Assembly: GCA_965215755.1 (NCBI GenBank)
Contig: OZ244119.1
Location: 2,418,001-2,482,000 of the forward strand
Direction of reading: 5' to 3'
From: Tectiglobus sp965215755
Lineage (GTDB): Bacteria; Pseudomonadota; Alphaproteobacteria; Rhizobiales; Hyphomicrobiaceae
DNA: 64,000 bases
The position numbers and the translations under genes are program-made. The notes beneath the pieces are model-generated. The model was not told where the DNA came from and made no database searches. It saw only the letters and a program-made list of their open reading frames with translations. Of the stretch, positions 27,781 to 36,766 are shown piece by piece; the stretch's first letter is position 1, and each line of letters begins with the position of its first letter.

Positions 27781-28797
27781 TTATGTTGCTCTTCCTATGC
27801 AGAACTCGATCACATCGAGAAGGGCTGACTTTGCTGTGCCATCCGGAAACGTTGCAACAGCATCGCGAGCAACCGAACCGTAGTACATCGCGCGCTCACG
27901 GGTCGCCTCGATGGTTTGATGTTTGGCCATCAGGCTCATGGCATGCTCGAGATCGCCATCTTTGATTTCACCCTGCGTGATTGTTCGCTGCCAGAAGTCA
28001 CGCTCGCCATCATCGCCCCTGCGATAGGCCAAGATGACCGGAAGCGTGATCTTTCCTTCGCGGAAGTCGTCGCCAACAGCCTTTCCAAGGGCTGCGCTGT
28101 CACCGGAGTAATCCAGAGCATCGTCGATCAACTGGAATGCAATGCCGAGTGACTTGCCATAAGAGCGTAACGTAGCCTGTTCCTGAGCCGGCCGTTCCGC
28201 GATGGCCGCACCGACTTCAGCTGCAGCAGAGAACAATGCAGCAGTTTTTGCGTTGATGATACTGAGGTAGGCGTCTTCGGTGGTCGCCAAATCCTTTGCA
28301 GCGGCGAGTTGCATGACTTCGCCTTCGGCGATGACAGCGGCTGCATTCGAGAGAATTTTCAGAGCGGGCAGGCAACCGACATCCACCATCATACGGAAGG
28401 CCTGACCAAGCAAGAAGTCGCCGACCAGAACGCTGGCTTGATTGCCCCAGAGGAGGCGTGCAGCCTTCTTGCCTCGCCGGAAATCGCTGTCGTCGACGAC
28501 GTCATCATGCAGCAGCGTTGCCGTGTGCATAAATTCTACACAGGCGGCGAGCCTGATGTGTCCTTCGCCTTCATAGCCTGCCAATTTGGCTGCTGCGATC
28601 GTCAGCATTGGCCGAAGCCGCTTGCCGCCTGAATCAATCAGGTGGTGGGCAAGCTCGGGGATCATCTCGACATCAGATACGGCCTTGTCGAGGATAATCC
28701 GATTGACCGCCGCCATGTCGTCGGCAGTCAGGTCCAGTATCGGCTTTAGCCGCTTACTAAGATCGCGCGGAGGGTCGAATTTTATGACGGCGCCCAA
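27781..28797 (-). CDS. ispB: Long-chain polyprenyl diphosphate synthase (octaprenyl type)
   Basis: Trans-prenyltransferase that makes the side chain of ubiquinone. The first Asp-rich motif is LLHDDVVDDSD and the second QLIDDALDY; GGKRLRPML and the FLLGQAFRMMVD region also match. The residue class upstream of the first motif (small Ala/Met) fits long-chain synthases. Start: an ATG at 28857 has no ribosome-binding site, whereas a TTG at 28795-28797 follows GAGGAGAAGG, so I use the TTG (338 residues); this is a judgement call. It converges with ispE and is divergent from DUF2007. I take ispB as the symbol for an octaprenyl-type enzyme; chain length (octa-, nona- or deca-prenyl) is not determinable. 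Confidence 0.9.
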   Translation of the reverse strand: MGAVIKFDPPRDLSKRLKPILDLTADDMAAVNRIILDKAVSDVEMIPELAHHLIDSGGKRLRPMLTIAAAKLAGYEGEGHIRLAACVEFMHTATLLHDDVVDDSDFRRGKKAARLLWGNQASVLVGDFLLGQAFRMMVDVGCLPALKILSNAAAVIAEGEVMQLAAAKDLATTEDAYLSIINAKTAALFSAAAEVGAAIAERPAQEQATLRSYGKSLGIAFQLIDDALDYSGDSAALGKAVGDDFREGKITLPVILAYRRGDDGERDFWQRTITQGEIKDGDLEHAMSLMAKHQTIEATRERAMYYGSVARDAVATFPDGTAKSALLDVIEFCIGRAT

Positions 28798-28935
28798 GAC
28801 CTTCTCCTCGTCCTTTATGGCTGGCTTAGATATAATCCCGTGCGAGGCAAAGAACATTCACGGCAGATTGCCGCATTTTGCTGGTTTGACGGCAATCTGG
28901 CAGGCTGGATGCCATCAATTTGGGTGAGTGAGTGC

Positions 28936-29178
28936 ATGAGCATGGTCGAACTGGTGCGGACAAATGACACCGTACTCGTCAGTTTTATTGAGGTTCTGCT
29001 CCGTGACGCGGGTCTGAATATCATCGTTGCAGATCAGAACATGAGTGTTCTTGAAGGCTCGCTTGGCGTTTTGCCAAAGCGGGTTCTTATTGACGCGGCA
29101 GACGAGGAAACAGCAAAAACGCTGTTGATGGATGCCGGCGTTGGCGAGTGGATCAAAGGGCCGGATGGAATGTTCTGA
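28936..29178 (+). CDS. DUF2007 family protein
   Basis: An 80-residue protein of the DUF2007 (putative signal-transducing) family: MVELVRTNDTVLVSFIEVLL, DAGLNIIVADQNMSVLEGSLG and LPKRVLIDAADEETAKTLL. The fold resembles small ACT/PII-like domains and the role is unknown. An ATG two codons inside is an alternative start. Its end overlaps the start of the methyltransferase gene by 14 bases. The pairing of a DUF2007 gene with a TrmN6-like methyltransferase and an SppA-like gene is common in alphaproteobacteria. Confidence 0.88.
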   Translation: MSMVELVRTNDTVLVSFIEVLLRDAGLNIIVADQNMSVLEGSLGVLPKRVLIDAADEETAKTLLMDAGVGEWIKGPDGMF

Positions 29179-29974
29179 CATCACCATGGCTGGTAAGACG
29201 GATCAATTCGACACAGGCTTGGCGATCACTGACGATACCTTTCTGGGCGAGGAACTTTCGATCCTGCAGCCGAAAAAGGGATATCGAGCCGGAATCGACG
29301 CCGTTCTGCTTGCATCGACGGTGGTAGCTGGGGCCAGGCAGGACCTCGATGTGATCGACCTCGGCGCCGGTGTCGGAGTGGTCGGGCTCGCTGTCGCAAC
29401 GCGGTTGTGTAGAGCGCGAGTCCGTATGGTCGAGAAACAGGCCCCATTGGTGGAACTTGCCCAACGCAATATCGAGCGGAACGGCATGGCGGGCCGGATT
29501 ACTGTTGAAGCTCGCGATATCGTGAATGATGGGACACAGGGTGTTCCGGCGGCGGCTTTTGATCATGCGCTTGCTAACCCACCGTTCTATGCGCCTGCAA
29601 CAGTGCGCGTGCCACCAAATACCATCAAAGCTGGCGCGCATGTGATGCCGGCCGCTGCACTGGAAAGCTGGTTTCGACTTATGGCTCATGCAGTCAAACC
29701 GGGTGGCTTCATGACTATGATTCATCGCGTGGAAGCATTGCCTGAATTGCTTCGTCTCGCGGATGGCCGATTCGGTGCGCTGGAGATACAACCTATTCAT
29801 GCTTTCGCCAACGAGTCGGCCAACCGGATCATGCTACGCGGCACGAAAGGAAGCCGTAAACCTTTGCGACTGCTTCATGGGCTTGTTGTTCACAAAAGTG
29901 ACCGGTCCTATCAGCCAGAGATAGACAGCGTTCTGCGGTCGCCAACGTCTCTTGATGTTTTCGGTCGTTCATAA
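29165..29974 (+). CDS. TrmN6-like SAM-dependent methyltransferase
   Basis: A 269-residue class I methyltransferase related to tRNA1(Val) adenine-N6 methyltransferases. The SAM-binding motif I is VIDLGAGVGVVGLAV; the catalytic N6-adenine motif NPPF is clear (HALANPPFYAP); upstream is the conserved LQPKKGYRAGIDAVLLA. The start at 29165 has AAAGGG upstream and overlaps DUF2007 by 14 bases; an ATG at 29186 is possible. The NPPF motif fits N6-adenine or N5-glutamine methylation; tRNA is the likely target by family. The next gene downstream is SppA-like. Confidence 0.88.
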   Translation: MECSDITMAGKTDQFDTGLAITDDTFLGEELSILQPKKGYRAGIDAVLLASTVVAGARQDLDVIDLGAGVGVVGLAVATRLCRARVRMVEKQAPLVELAQRNIERNGMAGRITVEARDIVNDGTQGVPAAAFDHALANPPFYAPATVRVPPNTIKAGAHVMPAAALESWFRLMAHAVKPGGFMTMIHRVEALPELLRLADGRFGALEIQPIHAFANESANRIMLRGTKGSRKPLRLLHGLVVHKSDRSYQPEIDSVLRSPTSLDVFGRS

Positions 29975-30127
29975 CGGCATTGGATGGCGCCAGGAGTGGT
30001 TTTCCTGGTCGTATGGACCAGAGATAAACAGACATGCGGGCTGGCGTTTTTACCATCGCACCCTTACATGTCAGTCGATCCCATTGAATGCGCATCGACC
30101 GCGCGTGTGTGAGCTTAAGGACAATCT

Positions 30128-30970
30128 ATGTGGCCATTTAAATCTAGCCCTGTCGTACCGGTTTTGCGCCTCTCCGGTGCCATAGGGATGGCAACTCCGC
30201 TAAAGCCAGGTCTGTCGATTGCGACGCTCAGTGCGGCCATCGACAAGACCTTTTCGATGTCAAAGCTGCCTTCGGTGGCGCTGCTTGTGAACTCTCCTGG
30301 TGGTTCGCCGGTCCAGAGTAGTCTGATCCTCAAGCGTATTCGCCAGCTAGCCGAGGAAAAAGAGAAGAAGGTCTATGTCTTCTGCGAGGATGTGGCCGCG
30401 TCCGGTGGGTATTACATCGCCTTGGCCGGGGATGAGATTTATGCGGATACGTCGTCGATCATTGGATCAATCGGCGTGATTTCGGCAGGATTTGGCTTTG
30501 AGAAAGCTATCGAAAAATTGGGGGTTGAACGGCGGGTTTATACGGCAGGGACATCGAAATCGATGCTCGATCCGTTCCGACCGGAAAACCCGGCGGACGT
30601 GGCCCGCCTGAAGCAGGTTCAGCAAGATGTCCACGATGCTTTCATCGGCGTTGTGAAGGATCGGCGTGCAGGCAAGTTGACGGGGCACGATGATGATTTG
30701 TTCAACGGAAGCTTCTGGTCCGCTCCCAAGGCCCTGGATCTTGGCTTGATTGATGGTGTCAGCGACGTGCGGACCAAAATGCGGGATTTGCACGGCGAGA
30801 AGGTTAAACTGAAGCTGGTTCCCATCTCATCGGGTGGATTGCTTAGTCGATTGCGCAGAGTGTCTTTGGGGGCATCGGATGCTCCGCTAGGGTTACCGGC
30901 AGGCAATCTGGCCGAAGATATGCTATCAACACTGGAAACTCGGGCTCTATGGTCGCGTTTTGGCCTCTAA
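30128..30970 (+). CDS. SppA-like S49 family serine peptidase
   Basis: A 280-residue S49 peptidase. The catalytic dyad by family is Ser92 in AASGGYYIA and Lys144 in GTSKSMLDPF. LLVNSPGGSPVQS and IIGSIGVIS are also typical. It is shorter than E. coli SppA, matching the SohB/SppA-short class, and has no evident N-terminal transmembrane helix (MWPFKSSPVVPVLRLSG). It may therefore be cytoplasmic or peripherally attached. The short conserved-looking 62-residue ORF follows 34 bases later. Confidence 0.9.
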   Translation: MWPFKSSPVVPVLRLSGAIGMATPLKPGLSIATLSAAIDKTFSMSKLPSVALLVNSPGGSPVQSSLILKRIRQLAEEKEKKVYVFCEDVAASGGYYIALAGDEIYADTSSIIGSIGVISAGFGFEKAIEKLGVERRVYTAGTSKSMLDPFRPENPADVARLKQVQQDVHDAFIGVVKDRRAGKLTGHDDDLFNGSFWSAPKALDLGLIDGVSDVRTKMRDLHGEKVKLKLVPISSGGLLSRLRRVSLGASDAPLGLPAGNLAEDMLSTLETRALWSRFGL

Positions 30971-31004
30971 TTTCGGGCAAAACTGACCTGATGGAGATGG
31001 ACCA

Positions 31005-31193
31005 ATGCCTCAATTGATTGCGATTGCGCTGGCAGGGGCTGCTGCGTATGCCGGCTATAGGTGGGTCAGGAAGCAGAATGACCTGATTGCCGCCCGGCGC
31101 AAGTCCTCGGATCAGGCAGATTCGCCACGGGATCTTGGAGACCTCGTTTGGGATGAAGCCACCGGGGCTTACCGTCCGCGACAAGACTCCTGA
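31005..31193 (+). CDS. Small membrane-anchored protein of unknown function
   Basis: A 62-residue protein with one hydrophobic N-terminal segment (LIAIALAGAAAYAGYRWV), a basic stretch, and a C-terminal LGDLVWDEATGAYRPRQ. GGAGATGGACC precedes the ATG. The tail with Trp-Asp-Glu-Ala-Thr-Gly-x-Tyr-Arg-Pro recalls short proteins beside SppA-like genes in alphaproteobacteria. No function is known to me. It is same-strand, 34 bases after the SppA-like gene and 70 bases before glyQ. Confidence 0.72.
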   Translation: MPQLIAIALAGAAAYAGYRWVRKQNDLIAARRKSSDQADSPRDLGDLVWDEATGAYRPRQDS

Positions 31194-31263
31194 TGATCGC
31201 CCGGTGACATAGCTCACGATCTGGTTATAGTGCGCCGCAAATCCAACAGAAATGCGATGCGCT

Positions 31264-32208
31264 ATGGCCAGGACGCCGAATAATGCCGCCAATGGCGGTG
31301 CTCTCCGCCCGAAAGAATCCTTTCAGGATTTGATCCTTGTTTTGCACCAATACTGGGCCGGTCAAGGCTGTGCAGTCCTGCAGCCCTATGACATGGAGGT
31401 AGGAGCCGGTACGTTCCATCCAGCGACGACACTGCGCTCGCTTGGGCCGAGGCCTTGGAATGCCGCCTACGTGCAGCCCTCCCGCCGTCCAACGGATGGG
31501 CGCTATGGTGAAAACCCAAACCGGCTGCAGCATTACTACCAATATCAAGTGATCATGAAGCCGTCGCCGGCGAACATCCTTGATCTCTACCTCGGCAGCT
31601 TGGATGCCATCGGTATCGATACAACCGTTAATGATATCCGCTTTGTTGAAGATGATTGGGAGAGTCCGACGCTGGGCGCCTGGGGGCTTGGCTGGGAAGT
31701 CTGGTGCAACGGTATGGAAGTGACGCAGTTCACCTATTTCCAACAAGTCGGCGGGTTCGATTGTAAGCCGGTTTCAGGAGAGATCACTTATGGCCTGGAG
31801 CGCCTTGCCATGTATGTGCAGGGGGTCGACCGCGTCTATGATCTTAACTTCAACGGCCGCCAGGATGAGCGCAAGCTGACCTATGGCGACGTCTTTTTGC
31901 AGGCCGAAAGAGAATACTCCCGCTTCAACTTCGAGCATGCTGATACGGAACTGCTCTTGCAGCACTTTCGCGATGCCGAAAAGGAATGCCAGTCCATCCT
32001 TGAGAAAGGTCAGAGAGATGGCCATCATGACATGGCATTGCCGGCCTACGACCAGTGCATCAAGGCCAGCCACTTGTTCAATCTACTTGATGCGCGTGGC
32101 GTGATCTCGGTAACCGAGCGACAGAGTTACATTCTGCGCGTGCGTGAGTTGGCTAAGGCGTGCTGTGGTGCCTGGCTGCAAACGGAAGCTGGTGGGGCAG
32201 CGGCATGA
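31264..32208 (+). CDS. glyQ: Glycyl-tRNA synthetase alpha subunit
   Basis: Catalytic subunit of the bacterial alpha2beta2 glycyl-tRNA synthetase. The 314-residue protein shows SFQDLILVLHQYWAGQGC, QPYDMEVGAGTFHPATTLR, AYVQPSRRPTDGRYGENPNR, YYQYQVIMKPSP and GLGWEVWCNGMEVTQFTYFQ, all diagnostic. An ATG four codons upstream (31252) is equally possible; neither start has a strong ribosome-binding site. It is followed with a four-base overlap by a small membrane protein and then glyS. Confidence 0.97.
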   Translation: MARTPNNAANGGALRPKESFQDLILVLHQYWAGQGCAVLQPYDMEVGAGTFHPATTLRSLGPRPWNAAYVQPSRRPTDGRYGENPNRLQHYYQYQVIMKPSPANILDLYLGSLDAIGIDTTVNDIRFVEDDWESPTLGAWGLGWEVWCNGMEVTQFTYFQQVGGFDCKPVSGEITYGLERLAMYVQGVDRVYDLNFNGRQDERKLTYGDVFLQAEREYSRFNFEHADTELLLQHFRDAEKECQSILEKGQRDGHHDMALPAYDQCIKASHLFNLLDARGVISVTERQSYILRVRELAKACCGAWLQTEAGGAAA

Positions 32209-32405
32209 CGTTCGATGTTCCGCAAATGCTCGGCCTGGCCGTCATGGCTGCTGCCGCCGGGATTGTCTCAGGTATCGTACTGTGGAAGCAGCCGAGGGCC
32301 ATTAAATGGTTTGCCGTTGCCCTTATTCTTGTCGGTCTCGGGTATCTCGCCACGACGCCGGTCCCAACGCAATTGGCCCGAGTTGTCTTCGGTGAGCCCG
32401 GTTGA
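32205..32405 (+). CDS. Small membrane protein inserted between glyQ and glyS
   Basis: A 66-residue protein with two hydrophobic segments (about residues 6-24 and 34-50) separated by a short basic loop (WKQPRAIKW). Its ATG overlaps the glyQ stop (ATGA), so translation is coupled. It lies 42 bases before glyS. A small membrane protein between glyQ and glyS is known in other alphaproteobacteria; no function is established to my knowledge. Confidence 0.78.
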   Translation: MTFDVPQMLGLAVMAAAAGIVSGIVLWKQPRAIKWFAVALILVGLGYLATTPVPTQLARVVFGEPG

Positions 32406-32447
32406 TTGCTCTGTTATCTAGTCAACGTGTCTTTGTGAGACGTCCCA

Positions 32448-34568
32448 ATGTCCGAACTTCTGCTTGAACTTCTGTCTGAGGAAATCCCCGCACGCATGCA
32501 GGCCCGCGCGAGTGAAGATTTGCAGCGCCTTGTTTGCGAAGGTCTAAGCAAGGCCGGTCTGGAGATCGGGGGCACTCAGTCTTACGCGACGCCGCGGCGA
32601 CTGGTGCTGGTCATCGATGGTGTACCCAAATTGTCTCCGGCAGTGTCGGACGAGAGAAAAGGGCCACGGGTCGGCGCGCCCGAAAAAGCCATTGCGGGTT
32701 TTCTGCGTGGTGCTGGATTGGAGCGCATCGAACAAGCCGAGGTCGTGACGGACCCGAAGAAAGGTGACTTTTATGTTGCCCGGATCGAGAAGCCGGGACG
32801 TGCGGCCACAGAGATCATCACGGAAGTGGTGCAGGATGTTTGCCAAAAATTTCCTTGGCCGAAATCGATGCGTTGGGGCAGCTCGGATTTCAACTGGGTG
32901 CGCCCGCTCCATTCGATTGTCTGCATGTTCGATGGCGAGGTTGTGCCGCTCGAAGTTGCAGGAGTGTCAGCTGGTGATACGACCCAGGGGCACCGCTTTC
33001 ACGGCAAGGCGCCGTTCCAAGTCAAGAATTTCAAGGATTATGGGACACAACTACAGGACAACAAAGTTCTGCTGCCAGCTTCAGAGCGTGCGGCAGCCAT
33101 AGCCGAACAAGCGCAAGAGCTGGCATCGGACGCTGGTCTTGAACTGGTCGCCGATGAGGCTCTGACACTTGAAAACGCAGGCCTGACGGAGTGGCCGACG
33201 GTTCTGATCGGGACTTTCGATGATGAGTTTCTGGATGTGCCGGCCGAGTGTTTGATCACATCAATGAGGGCGCATCAAAAGTGCTTTTCGTTGCGTGACC
33301 CGGCGACCGGCAAACTTGCCAACAAATTCCTGGCAGTGACCAACCTGATTGCTGCTGACGGTGGTGAGCAGATTGTTGCAGGCAACGAAAAGGTCATCCG
33401 GGCACGGCTAGCGGACGCAAAGTTCTTTTGGGACCAGGACTTAAAACGCCCGCTCGATGAGATGGCGATCGGATTGGACCGCGTCACATTCCACGAAAAG
33501 CTTGGATCGCAAAAAGAGCGTGTTGAACGGATCGCTGATCTTGCCGAGCAGCTTGCAGCGTCAGTGGATGCGCCAGGCGATGATGCGCGTCGTGCTGCGC
33601 AGCTTTGCAAAGCCGATCTCCTGTCTGAGATGGTTGGAGAATTTCCGGAACTGCAAGGCCTGATGGGCCGTTATTATGCTGAGAAGGCTGGGACGAAACC
33701 TGCGATCGCCGAGGCTCTAGAGGGGCACTACAAGCCCAAAGGGCAATCTGACAGCGTCCCAAGTGAGCCGGTGTCGATTGCCGTCGCGCTCGCGGATAAG
33801 CTCGATACACTGATCGGATTCTGGGCCATCAATGAGAAGCCGACGGGCTCAGGTGATCCCTATCAGCTACGGCGAGCAGCATTGGGTGTGATCCGTATCC
33901 TGTTGGAAAATGATCTGAGGTTGCCGCTGGTGACGGCTATCAAACATCATGCTGTCCCTGAGCGGTGGGGCAAGGATGCGGCTATCGTATCCAAGTTTGG
34001 CGATGTCGACTCTTGGCAGGGTGTGTCTATCGATCCGCGATGGCTGGATCTGCTGGCATTCTTTGCTGATCGCCTCAAGGTGCATTTGCGCGAAGAAGGT
34101 GTGCGGCATGACTTGATTGATGCGGTCTTTGCTCTCGATGGACAGGACGATATTGCGTTGATCGTCAAACGCGTTGAAGCGCTGGGTGATTTCCTCGAGA
34201 CGGAGGATGGTGGAAACCTTTTGGCAGGTGCGAAACGCGCGGCCAACATTCTTGCTATCGAAGAGAAGAAAGACGGCATCACTTACGATGGTGGGCCAGA
34301 TGGGAAGCTGTTGTCAGAGCCGGCTGAGCGCGGGCTTGAAGCTGCGATTGCCAAGGTCAAGTTTGATACCAAGGCTGCGATCGATGTCGAGAACTTTGAA
34401 GGCGCGATGCGGGCACTAGCTGAGTTGCGGGCACCGGTCGATCAGTTCTTCGAATCAGTGAAGGTCAATGATGACAATCCGGACGTGCGTGCCAATCGTC
34501 TCCGCATGCTGTCTGAAATCAGGGCTGCCACGCTGACGGTTGCCGACTTCTCGAAGATTGCAGGCTGA
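32448..34568 (+). CDS. glyS: Glycyl-tRNA synthetase beta subunit
   Basis: A 706-residue beta subunit of the heterotetrameric glycyl-tRNA synthetase. It opens with MSELLLELLSEEIPARMQ, the standard N-terminus. It contains GPRVGAPEKAIAGFLRGAG, FPWPKSMRWGSSDFNWVRPL and the HD-like DKLDTLIGFWAINEKPTGSGDPYQLRRAALG region. The C-terminal anticodon-binding domain ends in LRAPVDQFFESVKVNDDNPDVRANRLRML. The length is normal. It follows glyQ in an operon. Confidence 0.97.
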   Translation: MSELLLELLSEEIPARMQARASEDLQRLVCEGLSKAGLEIGGTQSYATPRRLVLVIDGVPKLSPAVSDERKGPRVGAPEKAIAGFLRGAGLERIEQAEVVTDPKKGDFYVARIEKPGRAATEIITEVVQDVCQKFPWPKSMRWGSSDFNWVRPLHSIVCMFDGEVVPLEVAGVSAGDTTQGHRFHGKAPFQVKNFKDYGTQLQDNKVLLPASERAAAIAEQAQELASDAGLELVADEALTLENAGLTEWPTVLIGTFDDEFLDVPAECLITSMRAHQKCFSLRDPATGKLANKFLAVTNLIAADGGEQIVAGNEKVIRARLADAKFFWDQDLKRPLDEMAIGLDRVTFHEKLGSQKERVERIADLAEQLAASVDAPGDDARRAAQLCKADLLSEMVGEFPELQGLMGRYYAEKAGTKPAIAEALEGHYKPKGQSDSVPSEPVSIAVALADKLDTLIGFWAINEKPTGSGDPYQLRRAALGVIRILLENDLRLPLVTAIKHHAVPERWGKDAAIVSKFGDVDSWQGVSIDPRWLDLLAFFADRLKVHLREEGVRHDLIDAVFALDGQDDIALIVKRVEALGDFLETEDGGNLLAGAKRAANILAIEEKKDGITYDGGPDGKLLSEPAERGLEAAIAKVKFDTKAAIDVENFEGAMRALAELRAPVDQFFESVKVNDDNPDVRANRLRMLSEIRAATLTVADFSKIAG

Positions 34569-34633
34569 TCCTTTGGATAAGGTGCTCGGCTGACTGCTGG
34601 GCCCTTGTCTTAAGGGGCGCGAATTAAAAATTT

Positions 34634-34650
34634 GTCGCCCTGGTGGCGAC
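34634..34650 (-). terminator. Stem-loop followed by T-rich run on the minus strand
   Basis: GTCGCC pairs with GGCGAC around a five-base loop. Read leftward on the minus strand the stem is followed by AAATTTTTAATT. This fits an intrinsic terminator for minus-strand transcripts that read past the LysR gene, rather than for glyS. It lies in the 161-base gap between glyS and the NIPSNAP gene. Confidence 0.35.
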
Positions 34651-34729
34651 CCGCATCGATCGACATGCTAGGTTCTTCTCTGCTTGCGAACCCAAAAACT
34701 CAATTCCTGAACCGTAGGAGGAAACACCC

Positions 34730-35044
34730 ATGATTTATGACATGCGCATCTACACATGTCGGCCAGGCACCATCAAGAAGCACATTGAGCTCTATCAGCA
34801 AGTGGGCTTCCCCGCTCAATCCAAGCATCTCGGCAAGCCGGTTGTCTGGGCGACGACTGAGGTCGGCGACGTTAACCAGTATGTGCACGTGTGGGCCTAT
34901 AAGGATGTTGCTGACCGTGCTGCCAAGCGTGCCGCCATGTGGGAAGATCCAGATTGGCTTGCCTATACGCAGAAGTCTGCCGAGCTTGGCGCCTTGATCA
35001 AGCAGGAGAACCGTATTCTTGTGGCGGCACCTTTCGCACAGTGA
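34730..35044 (+). CDS. NIPSNAP family protein
   Basis: A 104-residue ferredoxin-like-fold protein of the NIPSNAP family: MIYDMRIYTCRPGTIKKHIE at the start, YVHVWAYKDVADRAAKRA in the middle and a WEDPDWLAYTQK block. A strong AGGAGG precedes the ATG. These small proteins often accompany catabolic enzymes and are not enzymes with a known general reaction. It is convergent with the LysR gene, and two inverted repeats lie between. Confidence 0.9.
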   Translation: MIYDMRIYTCRPGTIKKHIELYQQVGFPAQSKHLGKPVVWATTEVGDVNQYVHVWAYKDVADRAAKRAAMWEDPDWLAYTQKSAELGALIKQENRILVAAPFAQ

Positions 35045-35056
35045 TCGTTAGAGCTT

Positions 35057-35117
35057 GAAGGCAAAGGTTAGGAGTAGCCCGACCGTTGCCTTCGGTCAGC
35101 TCTTGCGCCCAGAGCTG
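35057..35117. terminator. Two inverted repeats between convergent genes
   Basis: GAAGGCAA at 35057-35064 pairs with TTGCCTTC at 35086-35093 over a 21-base loop. CAGCTC at 35097-35102 pairs with GAGCTG at 35112-35117. Their position between converging NIPSNAP and LysR genes suggests transcription termination, but neither has a T-tract. Confidence 0.35.
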
Positions 35118-35122
35118 CTGTG

Positions 35123-36037
35123 CTATCGCGATCCCGCCTTGTAGGCCTTAAGTAGTTCGCGACGTAACCACACGTGAAAGGGTGACTTGCCAAATCGCTC
35201 ATGCCAAAAGGCGCGGATCCGGATGCTAGTTCGGAGATAGTCCGGTTTCACAATGTGAAGGTTAGCGGTATTGCTCCATCTTCTGACAACCTTGACCGGC
35301 AACGTTGCAAACAGATCCGTATTCCTGATCAACTCCAGTGCCGCGAGAAACGACGGCACGACCAGCGCTATTCTGCGTGCGTGACCTTGGCGCTCCAATA
35401 ACGAGTCAATCATACCACGCGGCGCGCCACCCATGGGGGCGACCAGGATGTGCTCGGCCGCGAGATAGTTTTCGAGACTGAGTTTCCCTTCTGCGAGCGG
35501 ATGATCATTGCGCATGACGCAGCAGAACGTTTCATCATCCAGTCGCATCTGCTGCAGTGTATCCGGTGCCATATCGATGGCACCGACGGCGAGGGCAACG
35601 GCGCCTGACTCGAGTAACGTCTGAGCATAACTCGGATCAAGATTGATAAACCGCAAAGGCGCTTTGACCCCAGCATCCCGCATCTGGCGATGCAGGTTGG
35701 CACCGAATTTGGAAATGTCGCCATCCGTCGTGGCGATGGTGATGGGTGCGGAGTGATTGCGCGGATCAAAATCTGCTGTGCCAAACAGCGCATTGCCAAG
35801 TTCATTAAGGGCGTTGCGGACGACGGGGTGGATGTCGAGGGCACGCGGCGTCGGCACCATTTGGTTGCCGCTGCGTACCAGGAGTTGATCATCCAGTAAG
35901 GTGCGTAGGCGCCGCAAGGCATTGCTCATAGCCGGTTGCGATAGCTCAATCCGCTCTGCTGCCCGGCTGACGTTGCGCTCCAGAATAAGCGCATCCAATG
36001 CGCGCAACAGGTTGAGGTCCATCTCATCGATATTCAT
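35123..36037 (-). CDS. LysR family transcriptional regulator
   Basis: A 304-residue LysR regulator. The winged helix-turn-helix is clear (DLNLLRALDALILERNVSRAAERIELSQPAMSNALRRLR), closest in style to the NodD/LeuO-type group. A periplasmic-binding-protein-like effector domain follows from about residue 90. Start: the ATG at 36035-36037 places MNIDEMDLNLL at the family start; six extra codons upstream are possible. It is divergent from the SnoaL-like gene (124-base gap), its most likely target by the usual LysR layout, though this is inference. Confidence 0.92.
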   Translation of the reverse strand: MNIDEMDLNLLRALDALILERNVSRAAERIELSQPAMSNALRRLRTLLDDQLLVRSGNQMVPTPRALDIHPVVRNALNELGNALFGTADFDPRNHSAPITIATTDGDISKFGANLHRQMRDAGVKAPLRFINLDPSYAQTLLESGAVALAVGAIDMAPDTLQQMRLDDETFCCVMRNDHPLAEGKLSLENYLAAEHILVAPMGGAPRGMIDSLLERQGHARRIALVVPSFLAALELIRNTDLFATLPVKVVRRWSNTANLHIVKPDYLRTSIRIRAFWHERFGKSPFHVWLRRELLKAYKAGSR

Positions 36038-36160
36038 CCGGTGAATATCTCGCATTCACGTGGTCGTCTCAACAAAACTTTCCGTGCCGGTCATGGTCTC
36101 CGTCATGCAGGCGGCCAGACCTTGCTGGCGAAAGACTGCAGTGATCGAGGTTTGTTGGAG

Positions 36161-36664
36161 ATGATGAAGATGTTCAAGATGTTAACAATTCCGACGTTGG
36201 CGGCGGCGATCGTCCTATCAGGTTCGGCGTTTGCGCAGGCGAGTGAGGACCTGAAATCAGCCGTCCGGCCGTTCTACGAGAAGTTACTGAGTGCACCAAG
36301 TTCTAAAGATATGCCGGCTCAAGCAGCCAAGGTCGTTGTCGAGGATTGGGTGTCTATTCCAACGCCGCGCGGTGGTAAGGGGCGCGCCGGTTTGATCAAG
36401 ACGCTGAAGGGATTTGGTAAGGCGGTGCCTGACCTGAAGTGGGATATTCAGGAGATGCTGGTTGATGGAAACCGGGTGATTGTTCGGTCCATCGCCACGG
36501 GTACACCGGCCAAGCCGTTTTTTGGTGTCGAACCCAAGGGGCTTAGCTTCAAGATCATGACGATCGACATTCACACCGTTGAGAACGGGAAGATCGTGAA
36601 GTCGTATCATGTTGAAGATTGGGCGCGTGCAATCCGGCAGGTTGCGGGCAAGAAAAAGAAATAA
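36161..36664 (+). CDS. Exported SnoaL-like (ester cyclase) protein
   Basis: A 167-residue protein with a signal peptide (MLTIPTLAAAIVLSGSAFAQA) and a SnoaL/NTF2-like domain: the VVVEDWVSIPTPRGGKG, VRSIATGTPAKPFFGVEPKG and HTVENGKIVKSYHVEDW blocks match secreted polyketide-cyclase-like proteins. The C-terminus ends in a lysine run (KKKK). Three ATGs (36161, 36164, 36170) lie close together after GGAG; I give the first. Divergent from LysR and probably controlled by it. Function unknown. Confidence 0.83.
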   Translation: MMKMFKMLTIPTLAAAIVLSGSAFAQASEDLKSAVRPFYEKLLSAPSSKDMPAQAAKVVVEDWVSIPTPRGGKGRAGLIKTLKGFGKAVPDLKWDIQEMLVDGNRVIVRSIATGTPAKPFFGVEPKGLSFKIMTIDIHTVENGKIVKSYHVEDWARAIRQVAGKKKK

Positions 36665-36676
36665 TCACCGATCCGT

Positions 36677-36717
36677 GCTTTGAGGCCAGAGGGAATGATG
36701 CTCCCTGGCCTCAAAGC
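36677..36717. terminator. Long perfect stem, likely bidirectional terminator
   Basis: The arms GCTTTGAGGCCA and TGGCCTCAAAGC are perfectly complementary (12 bp). A two-base bulge and an inner GGGA/TCCC stem follow, around a loop of seven bases. It sits between the converging SnoaL-like and coiled-coil genes. No long T-run follows on either strand, but the strength and place point to termination. Confidence 0.6.
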
Positions 36718-36766
36718 TATCCGTCCGATCAATGGTTGTCGGCTGCCGGCGCTGCTAAAACGAGGC

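Noticed and set aside
29153..29800. A 215-codon minus-strand frame opposite the TrmN6-like gene
   Set aside because: The plus-strand frame has clear methyltransferase motifs; the minus frame has no motif or ribosome-binding site.
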